From Pseudoduganella rivuli (GTDB taxonomy: Bacteria > Pseudomonadota > Gammaproteobacteria > Burkholderiales > Burkholderiaceae_D): 64,000 bases of DNA. The stretch lies in contig NZ_WKJJ01000007.1 of the NCBI RefSeq assembly GCF_009674485.1, positions 186,001 to 250,000 of the forward strand, read 5' to 3'. The notes below the pieces were generated by a model. That model saw only the letters and a program-made list of their open reading frames with translations. It had not been told where the DNA came from and ran no database searches. This document shows, one piece after another, positions 35,101 through 43,504 of this stretch (position 1 is its first letter; every line of letters begins with the position of its first letter). Made by a program: the position numbers and the translations under genes.

Positions 35101-35192
35101 AGCAGTTGATGGACCAGCACATCGGCACCAAGGGCCGCGCCTGGTTCGTGTCCGGCCCGCGTTACACGGCGCAGCTGCGTTACAACTTCTGA
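32190..35192 (+). CDS. TonB-dependent outer-membrane receptor 2 (sugar type)
   Basis: A 1000-residue receptor clearly paralogous to 12277-15309. It starts at an ATG behind GAGGAGAG. The signal peptide is followed by a TonB-box-like ASVVVVTGQR, the plug (DDIGKLPDRSVTEVLQRVVGV, VTIRGLSYVRSELNGRD, FEDVPPELMAGVDVYKNP) and a 22-strand-type barrel ending YTAQLRYNF. Plug and signal regions are strongly conserved between the paralogues; extracellular loops differ (for example the Cys-containing loops near 540 and 850), which suggests different oligosaccharide preferences. No SusD-type lipoprotein accompanies either receptor. It ends at a bidirectional terminator. Confidence 0.93.
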   Translation: MYQFKKTAIAIGVAQIVMMASGSAMAQSAPADASVVVVTGQRAALNSAQKIKQTSDEIVDSIVADDIGKLPDRSVTEVLQRVVGVAIDRTMAKGDPEHYSVEGSGVTIRGLSYVRSELNGRDSFSANGGRSLNFEDVPPELMAGVDVYKNPSAEQIEGAIGGLVNLRTALPFDYKGFKAAISLNETYSTLKKGKLSPSVSGLISNRWKTDLGEFGALIDLARSQSQVRTDAFQVEPYYPRTDIVSGKTVWIPKGAQWRTLMFDRTREGAYGALQWKKDDLKSSLTYFKSRYKMQWDENAIFAQSAPYNISVSPDATYDKNGALLTGTLSDPKDGGINFGGDTRTANRKSDTTDIAWNVQWRASPAWTLSSDLQHIRATTRSLDSTVATGIQMPKERVDLTGGVPKLTFDDGDRAYLANPANYYWAFTMEHMDASKATEKAWKGDAKYDFDHPVLRDIRFGVRLTERDSLTQNSNPGYNWSPITQTWQLGWDINKLASLGDPRFSGNTTPYAFPNFFNGKVSVPTLIFPALSTATGYPDSYAALHKYHDILCAEAHGGSTSSCGPWTPATFGTDPSGTNDQSEKTKAFYTQLRFGFDHLPYPVDGNVGVRWVKTDMTAHGYTVFKNNAPVIPAGYTVTGPAIPNIASFSAKQDFENSYDNILPSLNLRLKASDTLQFRAAFGSALSRPDFTQLQAYASLSQGASTTNNPATKTLTVNSVTRDGTASGNPRLLPTTAKQFDVTAEWYFAPAGSVTVAVFDKRLKDIIVNQLSNYQIPDVAGTMQNFTVTSPVNGAKGTARGFEIAYQQYFDKLPGLLSGLGMQANFTFVDSKQKLYNPVFSQYCSSTGGAVNLNLNMNGCDTDGRTFGDLPLQGMSRRSFNLALMYDQGPISSRLAYSWRSKSLQSVNANGTNGSDGTNTDPSSSDFGKTNVVWGLPTWADDYGQLDASVFYKISDNLSFGLEAQNITNAKYKQLMDQHIGTKGRAWFVSGPRYTAQLRYNF

Positions 35193-35226
35193 TCCGGTAA
35201 GCATCTCCTGAAAGCGAGCGCGAAAA

Positions 35227-35258
35227 CCCCCGCAGCTGCAAGGCTGCGGGGGTTTTTT
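35227..35258. terminator. Bidirectional terminator
   Basis: CCCCCGCAGC-TGCAAG-GCTGCGGGGG (35227-35252) with T on the plus strand and AAAA before the stem, giving a U-tract on both strands. It separates TonB receptor 2 from the convergent DUF418 gene. Confidence 0.92.
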
Positions 35259-35281
35259 ATCGCCGAACCATCAGCTGTACA

Positions 35282-36475
35282 CTAGTTCGCCGGGACGGTG
35301 GCTGGATTGGCCGGGCGGTAGCCCCACCAGGTGGCGCGATGCCACAGCGTTTCCAGCGGCCCTTGCTGGTGACGGCGCAGCCACCACGCGCTGAAGCCAC
35401 CCTGCAGCACCGCCAGCGTCAGGCCGATCGCCAGGCACATGGTGGAGCCGGTGACCTTGTACAAGGCGAAGCCGAAGCCGTGGTAGAGGGTCGATCCGAT
35501 CAGCGACTGCATGACATAGCTGGTCAGGCTCATGCGGCCGAGCGGGGCGAACAGGCGTAACAAGCGTTGCGCCGCACGGAGCTGGAACAACAGCACGAAC
35601 AGCGACACCAGCACCAGCATGAAAGCCAGATTGGACCAGGTGCCGAGGCAGGTTTCCAACGGACGGCGCAGGGCCTGCCCTGGAACCAGGCTGGCGAGAT
35701 TGGAATGGACCAGATGGAGCGGCACGAAGCACAGCGCGGCCGCTGCCAGCGTGCGCTGCCAAAAGCGCAGCGCCGCCCCGGTCGGGGCGAACAGGGCCCG
35801 GCGGCCGGCCAGCATGCCCAGCATGAACAACGACATGATCTGGAAAATCCGGCCAGCTTCCCACGACCAGTACAGGGTGCCGATCTTGCCATTGGTGACA
35901 TTGCCGAACCATGCGGCCAGCACCGAATCGCCTGTCAGATAGGATTGGGCGCGGCCAAAGTATGCCCATGAGTCGGGATCGGCCAGCCTGGCGTCGGGAT
36001 TGCCGAGGGCGGCGAGCGCATTGATGCACTCCACGGGCTGCAGCATCAGCACTGCCGCAATGACGAACACGGCCTTGTCGGACAGGCGCGCGACCGGGAT
36101 CAATACCAGCCCGAGCACCGCATAGATCGACAGGATATCGCCGTCGTAGAACAGGCTGTTGACCGTGCCAAACAGCAGCAGCAACACCAGGCGCCAGGCG
36201 AAGCGCGGGCGAAAGTCTTCACCGCGCTGGGCGCGATTGTTGAACTGAATGAAGAAGGTCACACCGAACAACATCGCGAAGATGGCGTAAGATTTTCCGC
36301 TGAACAGGAAGAACATCCCATCCCAGATGACCCGATCGAGCGCCGCCATCCAGGCCGGCAGGGCAGGCGTGAAATAGAGATTGAAGTGTTCGAGGTTATG
36401 CAGCAGCATGATCGATACGATCGCGAAGCCGCGCAAGCAGTCGACGACATCCAGGCGTTGGGATGATGGGGGCAT
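35282..36475 (-). CDS. DUF418-family polytopic membrane protein
   Basis: A 397-residue inner-membrane protein with about ten hydrophobic segments. The N-terminus (RLDVVDCLRGFAIVSIMLLHN) is the DUF418/YeiB and acyltransferase-3-like signature; PLGRMSLTSYVMQSLIG near residue 330 is the usual DUF418 C-terminal block, and FFLFSGKSYAIFAMLFGV follows the first helices. The family is related to transmembrane acyltransferases that move acyl groups onto sugars, but its function is not established. It is 95 bases upstream of nothing on its own strand: the symporter gene ends at 36571 and a strong hairpin lies between, so it may share the symporter transcript. A role in modifying imported or surface sugars is conjecture. 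Confidence 0.8.
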   Translation of the reverse strand: MPPSSQRLDVVDCLRGFAIVSIMLLHNLEHFNLYFTPALPAWMAALDRVIWDGMFFLFSGKSYAIFAMLFGVTFFIQFNNRAQRGEDFRPRFAWRLVLLLLFGTVNSLFYDGDILSIYAVLGLVLIPVARLSDKAVFVIAAVLMLQPVECINALAALGNPDARLADPDSWAYFGRAQSYLTGDSVLAAWFGNVTNGKIGTLYWSWEAGRIFQIMSLFMLGMLAGRRALFAPTGAALRFWQRTLAAAALCFVPLHLVHSNLASLVPGQALRRPLETCLGTWSNLAFMLVLVSLFVLLFQLRAAQRLLRLFAPLGRMSLTSYVMQSLIGSTLYHGFGFALYKVTGSTMCLAIGLTLAVLQGGFSAWWLRRHQQGPLETLWHRATWWGYRPANPATVPAN

Positions 36476-36525
36476 GGGAAGGCCGGTCAGGGGACGATGT
36501 GGGGGAAAACGGGAGCTGAATGCAG

Positions 36526-36554
36526 CGGCGGCCGGTCAACTGCACCGGCCGCCG
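36526..36554. repeat. Perfect 11-bp stem-loop between symporter and DUF418 genes
   Basis: CGGCGGCCGGT (36526-36536) and ACCGGCCGCCG (36544-36554) with a 7-base loop. It follows the minus-strand symporter stop by 16 bases. A U-tract is lacking, so it is a weak terminator or an mRNA 3'-end stabiliser. Confidence 0.6.
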
Positions 36555-36570
36555 TGAGAGGGGAGGGGAA

Positions 36571-38247
36571 TTACCAGCCGATGCCGTAAATCGTTGCCAG
36601 CGTCACGCCGATGATGGCCGAGCCGAAGGCAAAGGCGCCATCGACGCGGAACAGCGACGTGTCGACGTGCAGCGCCTTGGTGTTGCCGGCGCGCTTGGCT
36701 TCCGCCAGTTTGCTCATCAACACCATGCCGCCCACCACGAAGAAGAACACGATGAACATGCGGTCCAGGAACGGGATTTCAAACACGCCGGATTCCGTGG
36801 CCTTGGCAAAACCGATCGGGGCCAGGAACGACAGGTCCATCATTTGCGGCAGGAACTTCAGCACGATGGAGCCCACCAGGCCGCCGATGGTGGCGAACAT
36901 GGCGGCGCCGGACGTGGTTTTCTTCCAGAAGAAGCCCATCAGGAACATGGCCAGGATGCCGGGCGAGACGAAGCCGGTATATTCCTGGATGTACTGGAAG
37001 CCGCCTTTCTTGTCGATGCCCAGCATTGGCGCGATCAGCACGGCCAGCGCCATCGAGACCACCACGCTGACGCGGCCGATCCACACCATGCGCTGCTCGT
37101 CGGCCGCCTTGTTGAACGATTTCTTGTAAATGTCCAGCGTGAAGATGGTGGCGATACTGTTGGCCTTGCCAGCCAGCGAGGCCACCACGGCGGCCGTCAG
37201 CGCGGCGAAGGCGATGCCTTTCAGGCCCGATGGCAGCAGGTTCAGCAGGACCGGGTAAGCGCGGTCCGGATTGATTTCGCCGCCGTGCTGCATGGCGCCG
37301 CCCAGCGCGCCGGATTTATCCAGCGCATAGGCGGCAATGCCTGGCAACACCACGATGACGGGCATCAGCAATTTCAGGAATGCGGCGAACAGCAAGCCTT
37401 TGCGGGCGGTCGGCAGGTCGGCGCCCAGCGCGCGCTGCGTGATGTACTGGTTGCAGCCCCAGTAATTCAGGTTGACGATCCACATGCCGCCGATCAGCAC
37501 CGACAGGCCTGGCAAGTCCATGTAATTCGGATTGTCGCGCGCCAGCACCATGTCGAAGTGGTCGTGTGCGCGGTTCAGCAATTCCGGCAGGCCGGCCAGT
37601 GCGCCGTGCTTGCCGGCCAGGCCGGCCACCATGTCCAGCGCCAGCCACGTCGTCACCAGGCCGCCGATCACCAGGCAGGTCACCTGGATCACGTCGGTGT
37701 AGCCGATGACTTTCATGCCGCCCAGGGTGATGATGGCGGCGAACACGGCCAGGAACAGCATGCACGGCAGCAGCGCGATGCCCGACAGGCTGGAAATCGC
37801 CAGCGCGCCCAGGTACAGGATCGACGTCAGGTTCACCACCACGTACAGGCCCAGCCAGAACAAGGCCATCGTCGTGGCCACGGCCTTGCCGTAACGCTGC
37901 TCGAGGAATTGCGGCATCGTGTAGATGTGGTTCTTCAGGTAGACCGGCATGAAGAAGACGGCCACGATCACCAGGGTGGCGGCGGCCATCAGTTCATAGA
38001 CGGCGATCGCCATGCCGATCTTGTAGCCGGAGCCGCTCATGCCGATGAATTGCTCGGCCGAGATGTTGGAGGCGATCAGCGAAGCGCCAATGGCCCACCA
38101 GGTCAGCGACCCTTCGGCCAGGAAGTAGTCGTGCGAGGCCGAACCGGATCCGGCCTGCTTGCGCCGGTAAACCCAGATGCCATAACTGGCCACCACGACG
38201 AAGTAAAACAGGAAGACGACGAGGTCTAATGTGGAGAAGGTGCTCAT
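36571..38247 (-). CDS. Sodium/sugar symporter (SSS family)
   Basis: A 558-residue SGLT-like transporter of the solute:sodium symporter family. The start is the ATG at 38247 (MSTFSTLDLVVFLFYFVVVASYGIWVYRR as successive blocks of helix 0/1); the frame runs to 38484 but crosses the regulatory region. ASLIASNISAEQFIGMSGSGY is the classic SGLT signature around TM2, NYWGCNQYITQRALGA matches TM8-type sugar-transporter residues, and GFVSPGILAMFLMGFFWKK is typical of the sugar subfamily. The expected cargo is a monosaccharide of the xylose/galactose/glucose type entering from the periplasm. It is divergent from GalM-like 2 with one XylR-type motif between, so epimerase and importer are probably co-induced. 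Confidence 0.92.
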   Translation of the reverse strand: MSTFSTLDLVVFLFYFVVVASYGIWVYRRKQAGSGSASHDYFLAEGSLTWWAIGASLIASNISAEQFIGMSGSGYKIGMAIAVYELMAAATLVIVAVFFMPVYLKNHIYTMPQFLEQRYGKAVATTMALFWLGLYVVVNLTSILYLGALAISSLSGIALLPCMLFLAVFAAIITLGGMKVIGYTDVIQVTCLVIGGLVTTWLALDMVAGLAGKHGALAGLPELLNRAHDHFDMVLARDNPNYMDLPGLSVLIGGMWIVNLNYWGCNQYITQRALGADLPTARKGLLFAAFLKLLMPVIVVLPGIAAYALDKSGALGGAMQHGGEINPDRAYPVLLNLLPSGLKGIAFAALTAAVVASLAGKANSIATIFTLDIYKKSFNKAADEQRMVWIGRVSVVVSMALAVLIAPMLGIDKKGGFQYIQEYTGFVSPGILAMFLMGFFWKKTTSGAAMFATIGGLVGSIVLKFLPQMMDLSFLAPIGFAKATESGVFEIPFLDRMFIVFFFVVGGMVLMSKLAEAKRAGNTKALHVDTSLFRVDGAFAFGSAIIGVTLATIYGIGW

Positions 38248-38391
38248 GCAATGCTCACGGTGAATAAATGGTCTCTCGGTGCGCGGTTGTGCCGCGTGGC
38301 GCACCCTATTGTTGAAATGCAGGCCATTATTGCCCATTACCGCCGGTGGTTTACGGGTTTGCGCGGCGGTTCGGAAGAAACGTTCGGGGGT

Positions 38392-38412
38392 TTGGTGAAT
38401 TTCGTAATAGCT
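38392..38412 (+). promoter_or_regulatory. XylR-type motif, copy 7 (symporter/GalM-like 2)
   Basis: TTGGTGAATTTCGTAATAG plus CT, 63 bases before the GalM-like 2 start and 145 bases from the symporter start. TTGGTGA-TTTCG-AAT is kept. Confidence 0.6.
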
Positions 38413-38474
38413 GTCCGCCGTGGGAGTTGCAAAATGGCATAGTGCCTTTTCCGCACAGCCAGTTTCGAATTCTA

Positions 38475-39344
38475 ATGATGACAAATCGCTATCCCGGCGC
38501 CACGGCAGAGTCGGGCGAAGACCGTGTATTCACCCTCACCAACGCCGGCGGCATGGCGGTGACGATCAGTGGGCGCAGCGCCGCGCTGCGCTCATGGCGC
38601 GCGCCCGACCGCTATGGCCGCATGGCCGACATTTTGCTGGCCGCCCCCGACGGCCCCGCCGGGCCTGAGGCGGCGGGCTGGGAAGCCAGCCGTGCCGACG
38701 GCGGCGTGTCGCTGCTGCGGACGGCGCCCGGCGGCGCCCATGTGCAAGTCAATTTCCGCCTCGACGACGACGGCAGCCTGGTGATCAACCACAATGCCAT
38801 GGCGATGGCGCCGGCCAGGCTCGATGCGGAAGCGCATCCGTGTTTCAACCTGAACGGCGGCGCCGCCGACGTGGGCGACCATATGCTGCAGATCGATGCC
38901 GATTACTACGTGGAAGTCGGTGCGGGCGGCGAGCCGGTCGGCGTTGCGGCCGTGGGCGGGACGCCGTTCGACTTCCGCCAGCCGGCCGCCATCGGCCCGC
39001 GCCTGGGCTGGCCCGACACGCAGATCCGCCTGGTGGGCGGATTCGATCACTGTTATTTCGTCCGCAGCCATATGGCCGGCGGCCAGGGCGCCTTGCGGGA
39101 AGTGGCCCGGGTGGTCGATCCCGGTTCCGGGCGCCGCCTGCAGGTCTACACCACCGAAGCCGCCTTGCAGCTGTGCACCGGTAAACCGGCAGCAGGCGTG
39201 CAGGGCAGGGGCTTCTGGCTGGACGCCAACGCCCGTCCCGAATTGATGAGCGCGGCATGGCCGGAAGTGATCCTGCACCCGGGGCAGGTGTACCGGCAAA
39301 CCACGGTTTACCGGCTGTCGCTGCAAAACCAGGTCGGCGCCTGA
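38475..39344 (+). CDS. Aldose 1-epimerase-like protein (copy 2)
   Basis: A 289-residue paralogue of 17584-18450, about as short and also lacking the N-terminal GalM segment. The ATGATG at 38475/38478 offers two starts; the second aligns with copy 1 (MTNRYPG against MTNLFPS). It retains AHPCFNLNGG with the conserved His, DHMLQIDADYYVEVG and GGFDHCYFV. The presumed catalytic Glu of the LEAN block is Asp here (FWLDANARPEL), which would normally weaken or alter epimerase chemistry. It is divergent from the SSS symporter, so it may act on the incoming sugar or serve as a sugar-binding protein. It converges on the GH43 gene with 18 bases between stops. Confidence 0.8.
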   Translation: MMTNRYPGATAESGEDRVFTLTNAGGMAVTISGRSAALRSWRAPDRYGRMADILLAAPDGPAGPEAAGWEASRADGGVSLLRTAPGGAHVQVNFRLDDDGSLVINHNAMAMAPARLDAEAHPCFNLNGGAADVGDHMLQIDADYYVEVGAGGEPVGVAAVGGTPFDFRQPAAIGPRLGWPDTQIRLVGGFDHCYFVRSHMAGGQGALREVARVVDPGSGRRLQVYTTEAALQLCTGKPAAGVQGRGFWLDANARPELMSAAWPEVILHPGQVYRQTTVYRLSLQNQVGA

Positions 39345-39362
39345 GCGGCGCCAGCAGGTTCT

Positions 39363-40997
39363 TCAGGCGGGCGGCAACCCCCGGTAGATGAATTGCCGGG
39401 CCCGCACTTCGCCCTTGCCGGCGCTGTAGATGCCCACCTTCAGGCTCAGGAAGCCGCCAAACACATTGTGGTGGAAGCCGGACATTTCCATCTGCCACGG
39501 ATGCCGGATCCACTGCCTGCCATCGAAGGAATAGTGGAACGTCACGATATTGGCGCGGTTGGTGATTTTCACGTGCACGGTCCCGGCCTGCACCTTGGTG
39601 CGCATCCAGCTTTGCTCTTCACTGGCGTGGTACGTATGCATTTGCCCGGCGCTGAAGCCGATACCGCAATAGCCGCGCTGGTTGTAATACAGCAGCAGGC
39701 CGCCTTGCGCATCGCCCGCGATGTCCAGTACCACCGAAGCCTCGTAATCGCGGTCGCCCACGATGCAGGTCAGCGGCGAACAGTCGGCCGGCGACGCACC
39801 CTTGCCCTGGATCACCAGGCTGTTGCCGTCATAGCGCGCGCGCCGCATTTCATCCGGGCCCGGATCGAAGAAGCTCCACTGGACGCCGAACCTGTTGCGG
39901 GAAAAATCGTCGGACAGCGGCTGGCCGGCAGGACTGGCGCGTCCGCCTTTCGGTTTCGGCAAAGGCTTCGACAGCGTGCCGCCTTTGGCGTGGAACCAGC
40001 CGTCGCTGGTCCATTCGATGGGTTCGAGCAGCGTCTGGCGGCCCAGCGTGCGGAAGCCGTTCTCGTAGGCGTGGTACACCATCCACCAGTCGCCACCCGG
40101 ACCCTCGATCACGGTGGCGTGGCCACGCGACCACCATGGTTCGTCTATGCTCTGGGTGCGGACGATCGGGTTGTGCGGGCAGTTTTCCCATGGGCCGTGG
40201 ATGGAGCGCGAACGCGCCACGGTGACCATGTGGCTGGTTGGCGGGCCGGACGTGCCGCCCACCGCCGACACCAGGTAAAACCACGGGCCGCGCCGGAACA
40301 GCTTGGGGCCTTCAGGCGCGAACATTTCCACCACCCAGTGCTCCGGATAGCGCCACGGCTCGTACACCTGTTCCAGTGGTCCGGCCGTCGACAGGCCGTC
40401 GTCCGACAGCGCAATGCGGCGCACGCCGTTGAAGAACAGGTAGCGCTTGCCGTCTTCGCCCACCGCGTGGCCGGGATCGATGCAGCCGGCGATTTTCAGG
40501 TCGATCGGATCGCTCCACGGCCCGCGGATATTGTCGGCATGGATCACGAAGATCCCGCCCTCATTATTCGGGTTGGCAGGAATGTAGATGTAATAGCGGC
40601 CGTTGTGCTTGACCAGGTCCATGGCCCAGACCGACCCCAGCGGCTTGGTCAGCGCGGCGCACACGGGTGTCCAGTTGACCAGGTCGCGCGAATGCCAGAT
40701 GACGACGCCCGGATACGAGAAGAACGACGAAAACGTCATGTAGTAATCGTCGCCATCCTTCAGGATGGTCGGGTCCGGATGGTCGCCGGAAATGATGGGG
40801 TTGATGAAGGTGCCGTTGCCGAGATCGGCCTTGCGCTGGCCTTCGATGCCATAGGCGGGCCTGGGCAACGCTGCCGGTGTGCAGCCGGATGCGGCGCCGG
40901 CGGCAAACGGGGCGGCGGCACTGGCGCCGGCGCCGGCCAGGGCCAGTTTCAGCAAGCCGCGCCGGCCGGAGGGAGAAGACTTGGGAGTGTCGGACAT
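39363..40997 (-). CDS. GH43 beta-xylosidase/alpha-L-arabinofuranosidase, Tat-exported
   Basis: A 544-residue enzyme started at 40997, which places a twin-arginine signal (GRRGLLKLALAGAGASAAAP) at the N-terminus; an in-frame extension to 41069 crosses a REP-like repeat. The five-bladed propeller has the three family carboxylates: Asp in SGDHPDPTIL (base), Asp in VWAMDLVKH (pKa modulator) and Glu in APEGPKLF (acid). Residues about 340-544 are a concanavalin-like beta-sandwich (DDFSRNRFGVQWSFFDP, GGLLLYYNQRGYCGIGF) of the GH43 C2 type. It should remove arabinofuranose or xylose from side chains. Tat export suggests folding or metal loading (calcium) before translocation. Confidence 0.9.
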   Translation of the reverse strand: MSDTPKSSPSGRRGLLKLALAGAGASAAAPFAAGAASGCTPAALPRPAYGIEGQRKADLGNGTFINPIISGDHPDPTILKDGDDYYMTFSSFFSYPGVVIWHSRDLVNWTPVCAALTKPLGSVWAMDLVKHNGRYYIYIPANPNNEGGIFVIHADNIRGPWSDPIDLKIAGCIDPGHAVGEDGKRYLFFNGVRRIALSDDGLSTAGPLEQVYEPWRYPEHWVVEMFAPEGPKLFRRGPWFYLVSAVGGTSGPPTSHMVTVARSRSIHGPWENCPHNPIVRTQSIDEPWWSRGHATVIEGPGGDWWMVYHAYENGFRTLGRQTLLEPIEWTSDGWFHAKGGTLSKPLPKPKGGRASPAGQPLSDDFSRNRFGVQWSFFDPGPDEMRRARYDGNSLVIQGKGASPADCSPLTCIVGDRDYEASVVLDIAGDAQGGLLLYYNQRGYCGIGFSAGQMHTYHASEEQSWMRTKVQAGTVHVKITNRANIVTFHYSFDGRQWIRHPWQMEMSGFHHNVFGGFLSLKVGIYSAGKGEVRARQFIYRGLPPA

Positions 40998-41022
40998 GTT
41001 GAGTTGGTACGTACAGTGTCTC

Positions 41023-41083
41023 CGTAGGGCAGCAACGCAATGCTGGCATGGCGGCTTTGCCTCCGGCAAAACCGCCCTACGGG
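41023..41083. repeat. REP-like palindromic element A
   Basis: CGTAGGGC at 41023 and GCCCTACG at the far end enclose a stem GGCGGCTTTGCC-TCC-GGCAAAACCGCC (41050-41076, one mismatch). The same building blocks recur at 53033-53142. It lies between GH43 and GH31 on the minus strand. Confidence 0.7.
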
Positions 41084-41104
41084 TTGGATGATTTCGTCAA
41101 TGAA
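41084..41104 (+). promoter_or_regulatory. Weak XylR-type motif, copy 8
   Basis: TTGGATGATTTCGTCAATG resembles the core after a one-base shift. It is 87 bases upstream of the GH43 start. It is weaker than the other copies, and its overlap with the REP boundary makes it uncertain. Confidence 0.3.
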
Positions 41105-41110
41105 TGACGC

Positions 41111-43459
41111 TTATTTGCCGGCGATTTTCGTGATGCCCGGCGCCTTGCGCGACAAGTCGTTGTCGCCGCTGACGGTCAGGCGTCCCGTGCTGTCGTTCCA
41201 CTGCAGCCGCACTTGCGCGCCCTTGTCTTTCTGGTAGTCATACGACACGCCGTCATCGTCATACAGCGCAAACGCGCCATCCTTGCCCGGATAAACCCGG
41301 ATCTCGGCAATCGCCTGCTTGGTCGCCGTCGACTGGATATCCGCGCCGATCGGCACGATGGCGCCGGCCTTGACGAACACCGGGATCTGTTCGATCGGCG
41401 CCGCCACCTTGACCCAGCGTCCGCCCGCCAGTTTTTCATTGGTCCAGAAGTTGTACCAGTCGCTGCCGGCCGGCAGGTAGACGTCCTTGACCGTCTGTCC
41501 CTGTTCGGTCACGGGCGCGACCAGGAAGGCCGGGCCGAACATGTATTGCGTGCCGAGGTTGGCGACATTCGGATCGTGCGGGAAATCCATCCACAGCGGC
41601 CGCATGAACGGCGCGCCGCTGTCCCACGTGGCCTTGGCCTGGCTGTAGATATACGGAATCAGCTGGTAGCGCAGGCGGTCGTACTGGGCCAGGATCGGCT
41701 CCGCCTGTTTGCCGAATTCCCAGATCTCCGTATGCTTGCGGTCGCCGTGCACGCGCAAGGTCGGCAGGAACGTGCCGTACTGGAACCAGCGCGTGAACAG
41801 TTCTGGATAATCGTGGTTCTGGCCCACGGTCGCTTCGCCGCCGGCAGGATCGAGCAACGGCTTCTTCGTTGCTTTCGTGCTCTGCGGCAGCCATTGCCAG
41901 CCGCCGATGTCGTTGCCCCAATAAGCGATGCCGGAAGCCGTCATGTTCAGGCCGGTGGGAATCTGCCGCGCCAGCGCTTCCCACGACGGGTTGATGTCGG
42001 ACGACCAGAACAGGGCGCCGCTGCGCTGCGAACCCAGGTAGGCGGCGCGCGACAGGATCATGGCGCGCTTGTTCGGCTTCCACGCGCGCATGCCGTCGGC
42101 AAAGCCTTCCACGTGCAGCAGCGGGAACAGGTTGCGGTAGCGGTCGCCGGAACCGATCGAATAGAAGAAGCCGTCCGGCACCAGGTCCGGCTCGGTCTCG
42201 TCGAGCCACGGGTAATCGAAGCCGTGCGACAGGATGTTGTCGCGCGCCCGCTCGAAGTACCACTTGCGCGCGGCCGGGTTGGTCGCGTCGATCAGCGCGC
42301 CGGTGCGGTCGGAGCGGAATGGCAAGCCATCGACGGTCTTGCCATCCTTATCCTTGAGGAAGTAACCCTTCGCATCCAGTTCGTTGAAATAGCGGCCCGA
42401 CGTTTCATAGCGCGGCCAGATGGAAATGATCGATTGCATGCCCATGTCGTGCAATTGCTTGTTCATGCCGGACGGGTCCGGGAACTGGGCCGGATCGATA
42501 TCCATCTGTCCCATGCGGGTCCAGTAGAACCAGTCGACCACCATGATATCCAGCGGGTATTTCTTTTCGCGGTAAGTCTTGGCCACGCGCAGCACTTCCT
42601 GCTGGCTTTCATAGCGGGCCTTGGACTGGATCAGGCCGAAGGCGGCCTTGGGCGGGATTGGCGTCTTGCCGGTCACGCGCGCATAGCCGGAGTAAATCTC
42701 TTCCGGCGTGTTACCGGTAATGACGAAGAAGCTGACACGTTCGCCGACGTTGGACTGGAACGCGGTGCGTCCGTTGACGCCGGCAATGAAACGCGTGGCG
42801 GAAGGGTTGTCCCAGACGATGCCATAGCCCTTGGACGACACCATGAACGGCACGCACACGGATTCGCCAGCCGGCGCGTCGTACCAGTGCTTGCAGTCGA
42901 TCACGCGGCCGCGCAAATCCAGCGCCCCCATCGATTCCTGGTTCTGGCCCATGCCATAGTAATGCTCGTCCGCCGGCGCGCTGAACGAGGCGCTGGCCTG
43001 GTAGGTTTTTTCCGTATTGACGGTTTGCGGCGCCAGGTCCCAGCCGTTCATTTCCAGCACGGTCTCGCCTTGGGCGTTTTTCACTTGCAGCGCGACTGGC
43101 GCCAATTGCGGCGCGAAGTATTTTTCGGCCATGCTCGGCACGTGCGGCGCCGGGGCCGGGTTGACGTGCAGGCTGAGGGCGGGGGAAGTGAAGGTGTCGC
43201 CATCCTTGCCGCTGGTGTGGCGGAATGCGGTGTGGTCGGCGTTGGCGGGCAGGATGCCGTAGCCCGGGCCTTTCAGCGCCTCGGCCTTGTCGGCGGCGAT
43301 CGTCACGTGGACGACGTTCGGTCCATAGGCTTCCACCGTGACCCATGCGCCATCGCGGTCAAGCGTGGTGATCGGCGCGGCCGCGGCCTGGAATGCGGCG
43401 CCCAGGGCGATCATGGAAATCGAAGCGGCCAATGCCTTGCGCCGGAAATGCACTTTCAT
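41111..43459 (-). CDS. GH31 alpha-xylosidase-type enzyme (without PA14)
   Basis: A 782-residue exported GH31 enzyme (signal to about residue 28, AAFQAAAAPI). An N-terminal beta-sandwich precedes the barrel (PKAAFGLIQSKARYESQQEV, DIMVVDWFYW). The nucleophile Asp lies in YPWLDETEPDL and the acid/base Asp in FWSSDINPSW; the WLDETEPD form is that of xylosidase/glucosidase-type GH31. A proximal C-terminal domain and a DUF5110-like end (GADIQSTATKQAIAEIRVYPG, ALYDDDGVSYDY) follow. It lacks the PA14 insert of the second GH31 gene at 50141. It stands 45 bases downstream of the acetyl esterase on the same strand, forming a deacetylation plus xylose-removal pair. It may act on smaller oligosaccharides than the PA14 enzyme. 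Confidence 0.9.
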   Translation of the reverse strand: MKVHFRRKALAASISMIALGAAFQAAAAPITTLDRDGAWVTVEAYGPNVVHVTIAADKAEALKGPGYGILPANADHTAFRHTSGKDGDTFTSPALSLHVNPAPAPHVPSMAEKYFAPQLAPVALQVKNAQGETVLEMNGWDLAPQTVNTEKTYQASASFSAPADEHYYGMGQNQESMGALDLRGRVIDCKHWYDAPAGESVCVPFMVSSKGYGIVWDNPSATRFIAGVNGRTAFQSNVGERVSFFVITGNTPEEIYSGYARVTGKTPIPPKAAFGLIQSKARYESQQEVLRVAKTYREKKYPLDIMVVDWFYWTRMGQMDIDPAQFPDPSGMNKQLHDMGMQSIISIWPRYETSGRYFNELDAKGYFLKDKDGKTVDGLPFRSDRTGALIDATNPAARKWYFERARDNILSHGFDYPWLDETEPDLVPDGFFYSIGSGDRYRNLFPLLHVEGFADGMRAWKPNKRAMILSRAAYLGSQRSGALFWSSDINPSWEALARQIPTGLNMTASGIAYWGNDIGGWQWLPQSTKATKKPLLDPAGGEATVGQNHDYPELFTRWFQYGTFLPTLRVHGDRKHTEIWEFGKQAEPILAQYDRLRYQLIPYIYSQAKATWDSGAPFMRPLWMDFPHDPNVANLGTQYMFGPAFLVAPVTEQGQTVKDVYLPAGSDWYNFWTNEKLAGGRWVKVAAPIEQIPVFVKAGAIVPIGADIQSTATKQAIAEIRVYPGKDGAFALYDDDGVSYDYQKDKGAQVRLQWNDSTGRLTVSGDNDLSRKAPGITKIAGK

Positions 43460-43504
43460 CTGTTATTGCTCCTGCTGTTGGGGTGTGGGTGTGGTTGCCG
43501 TGCG

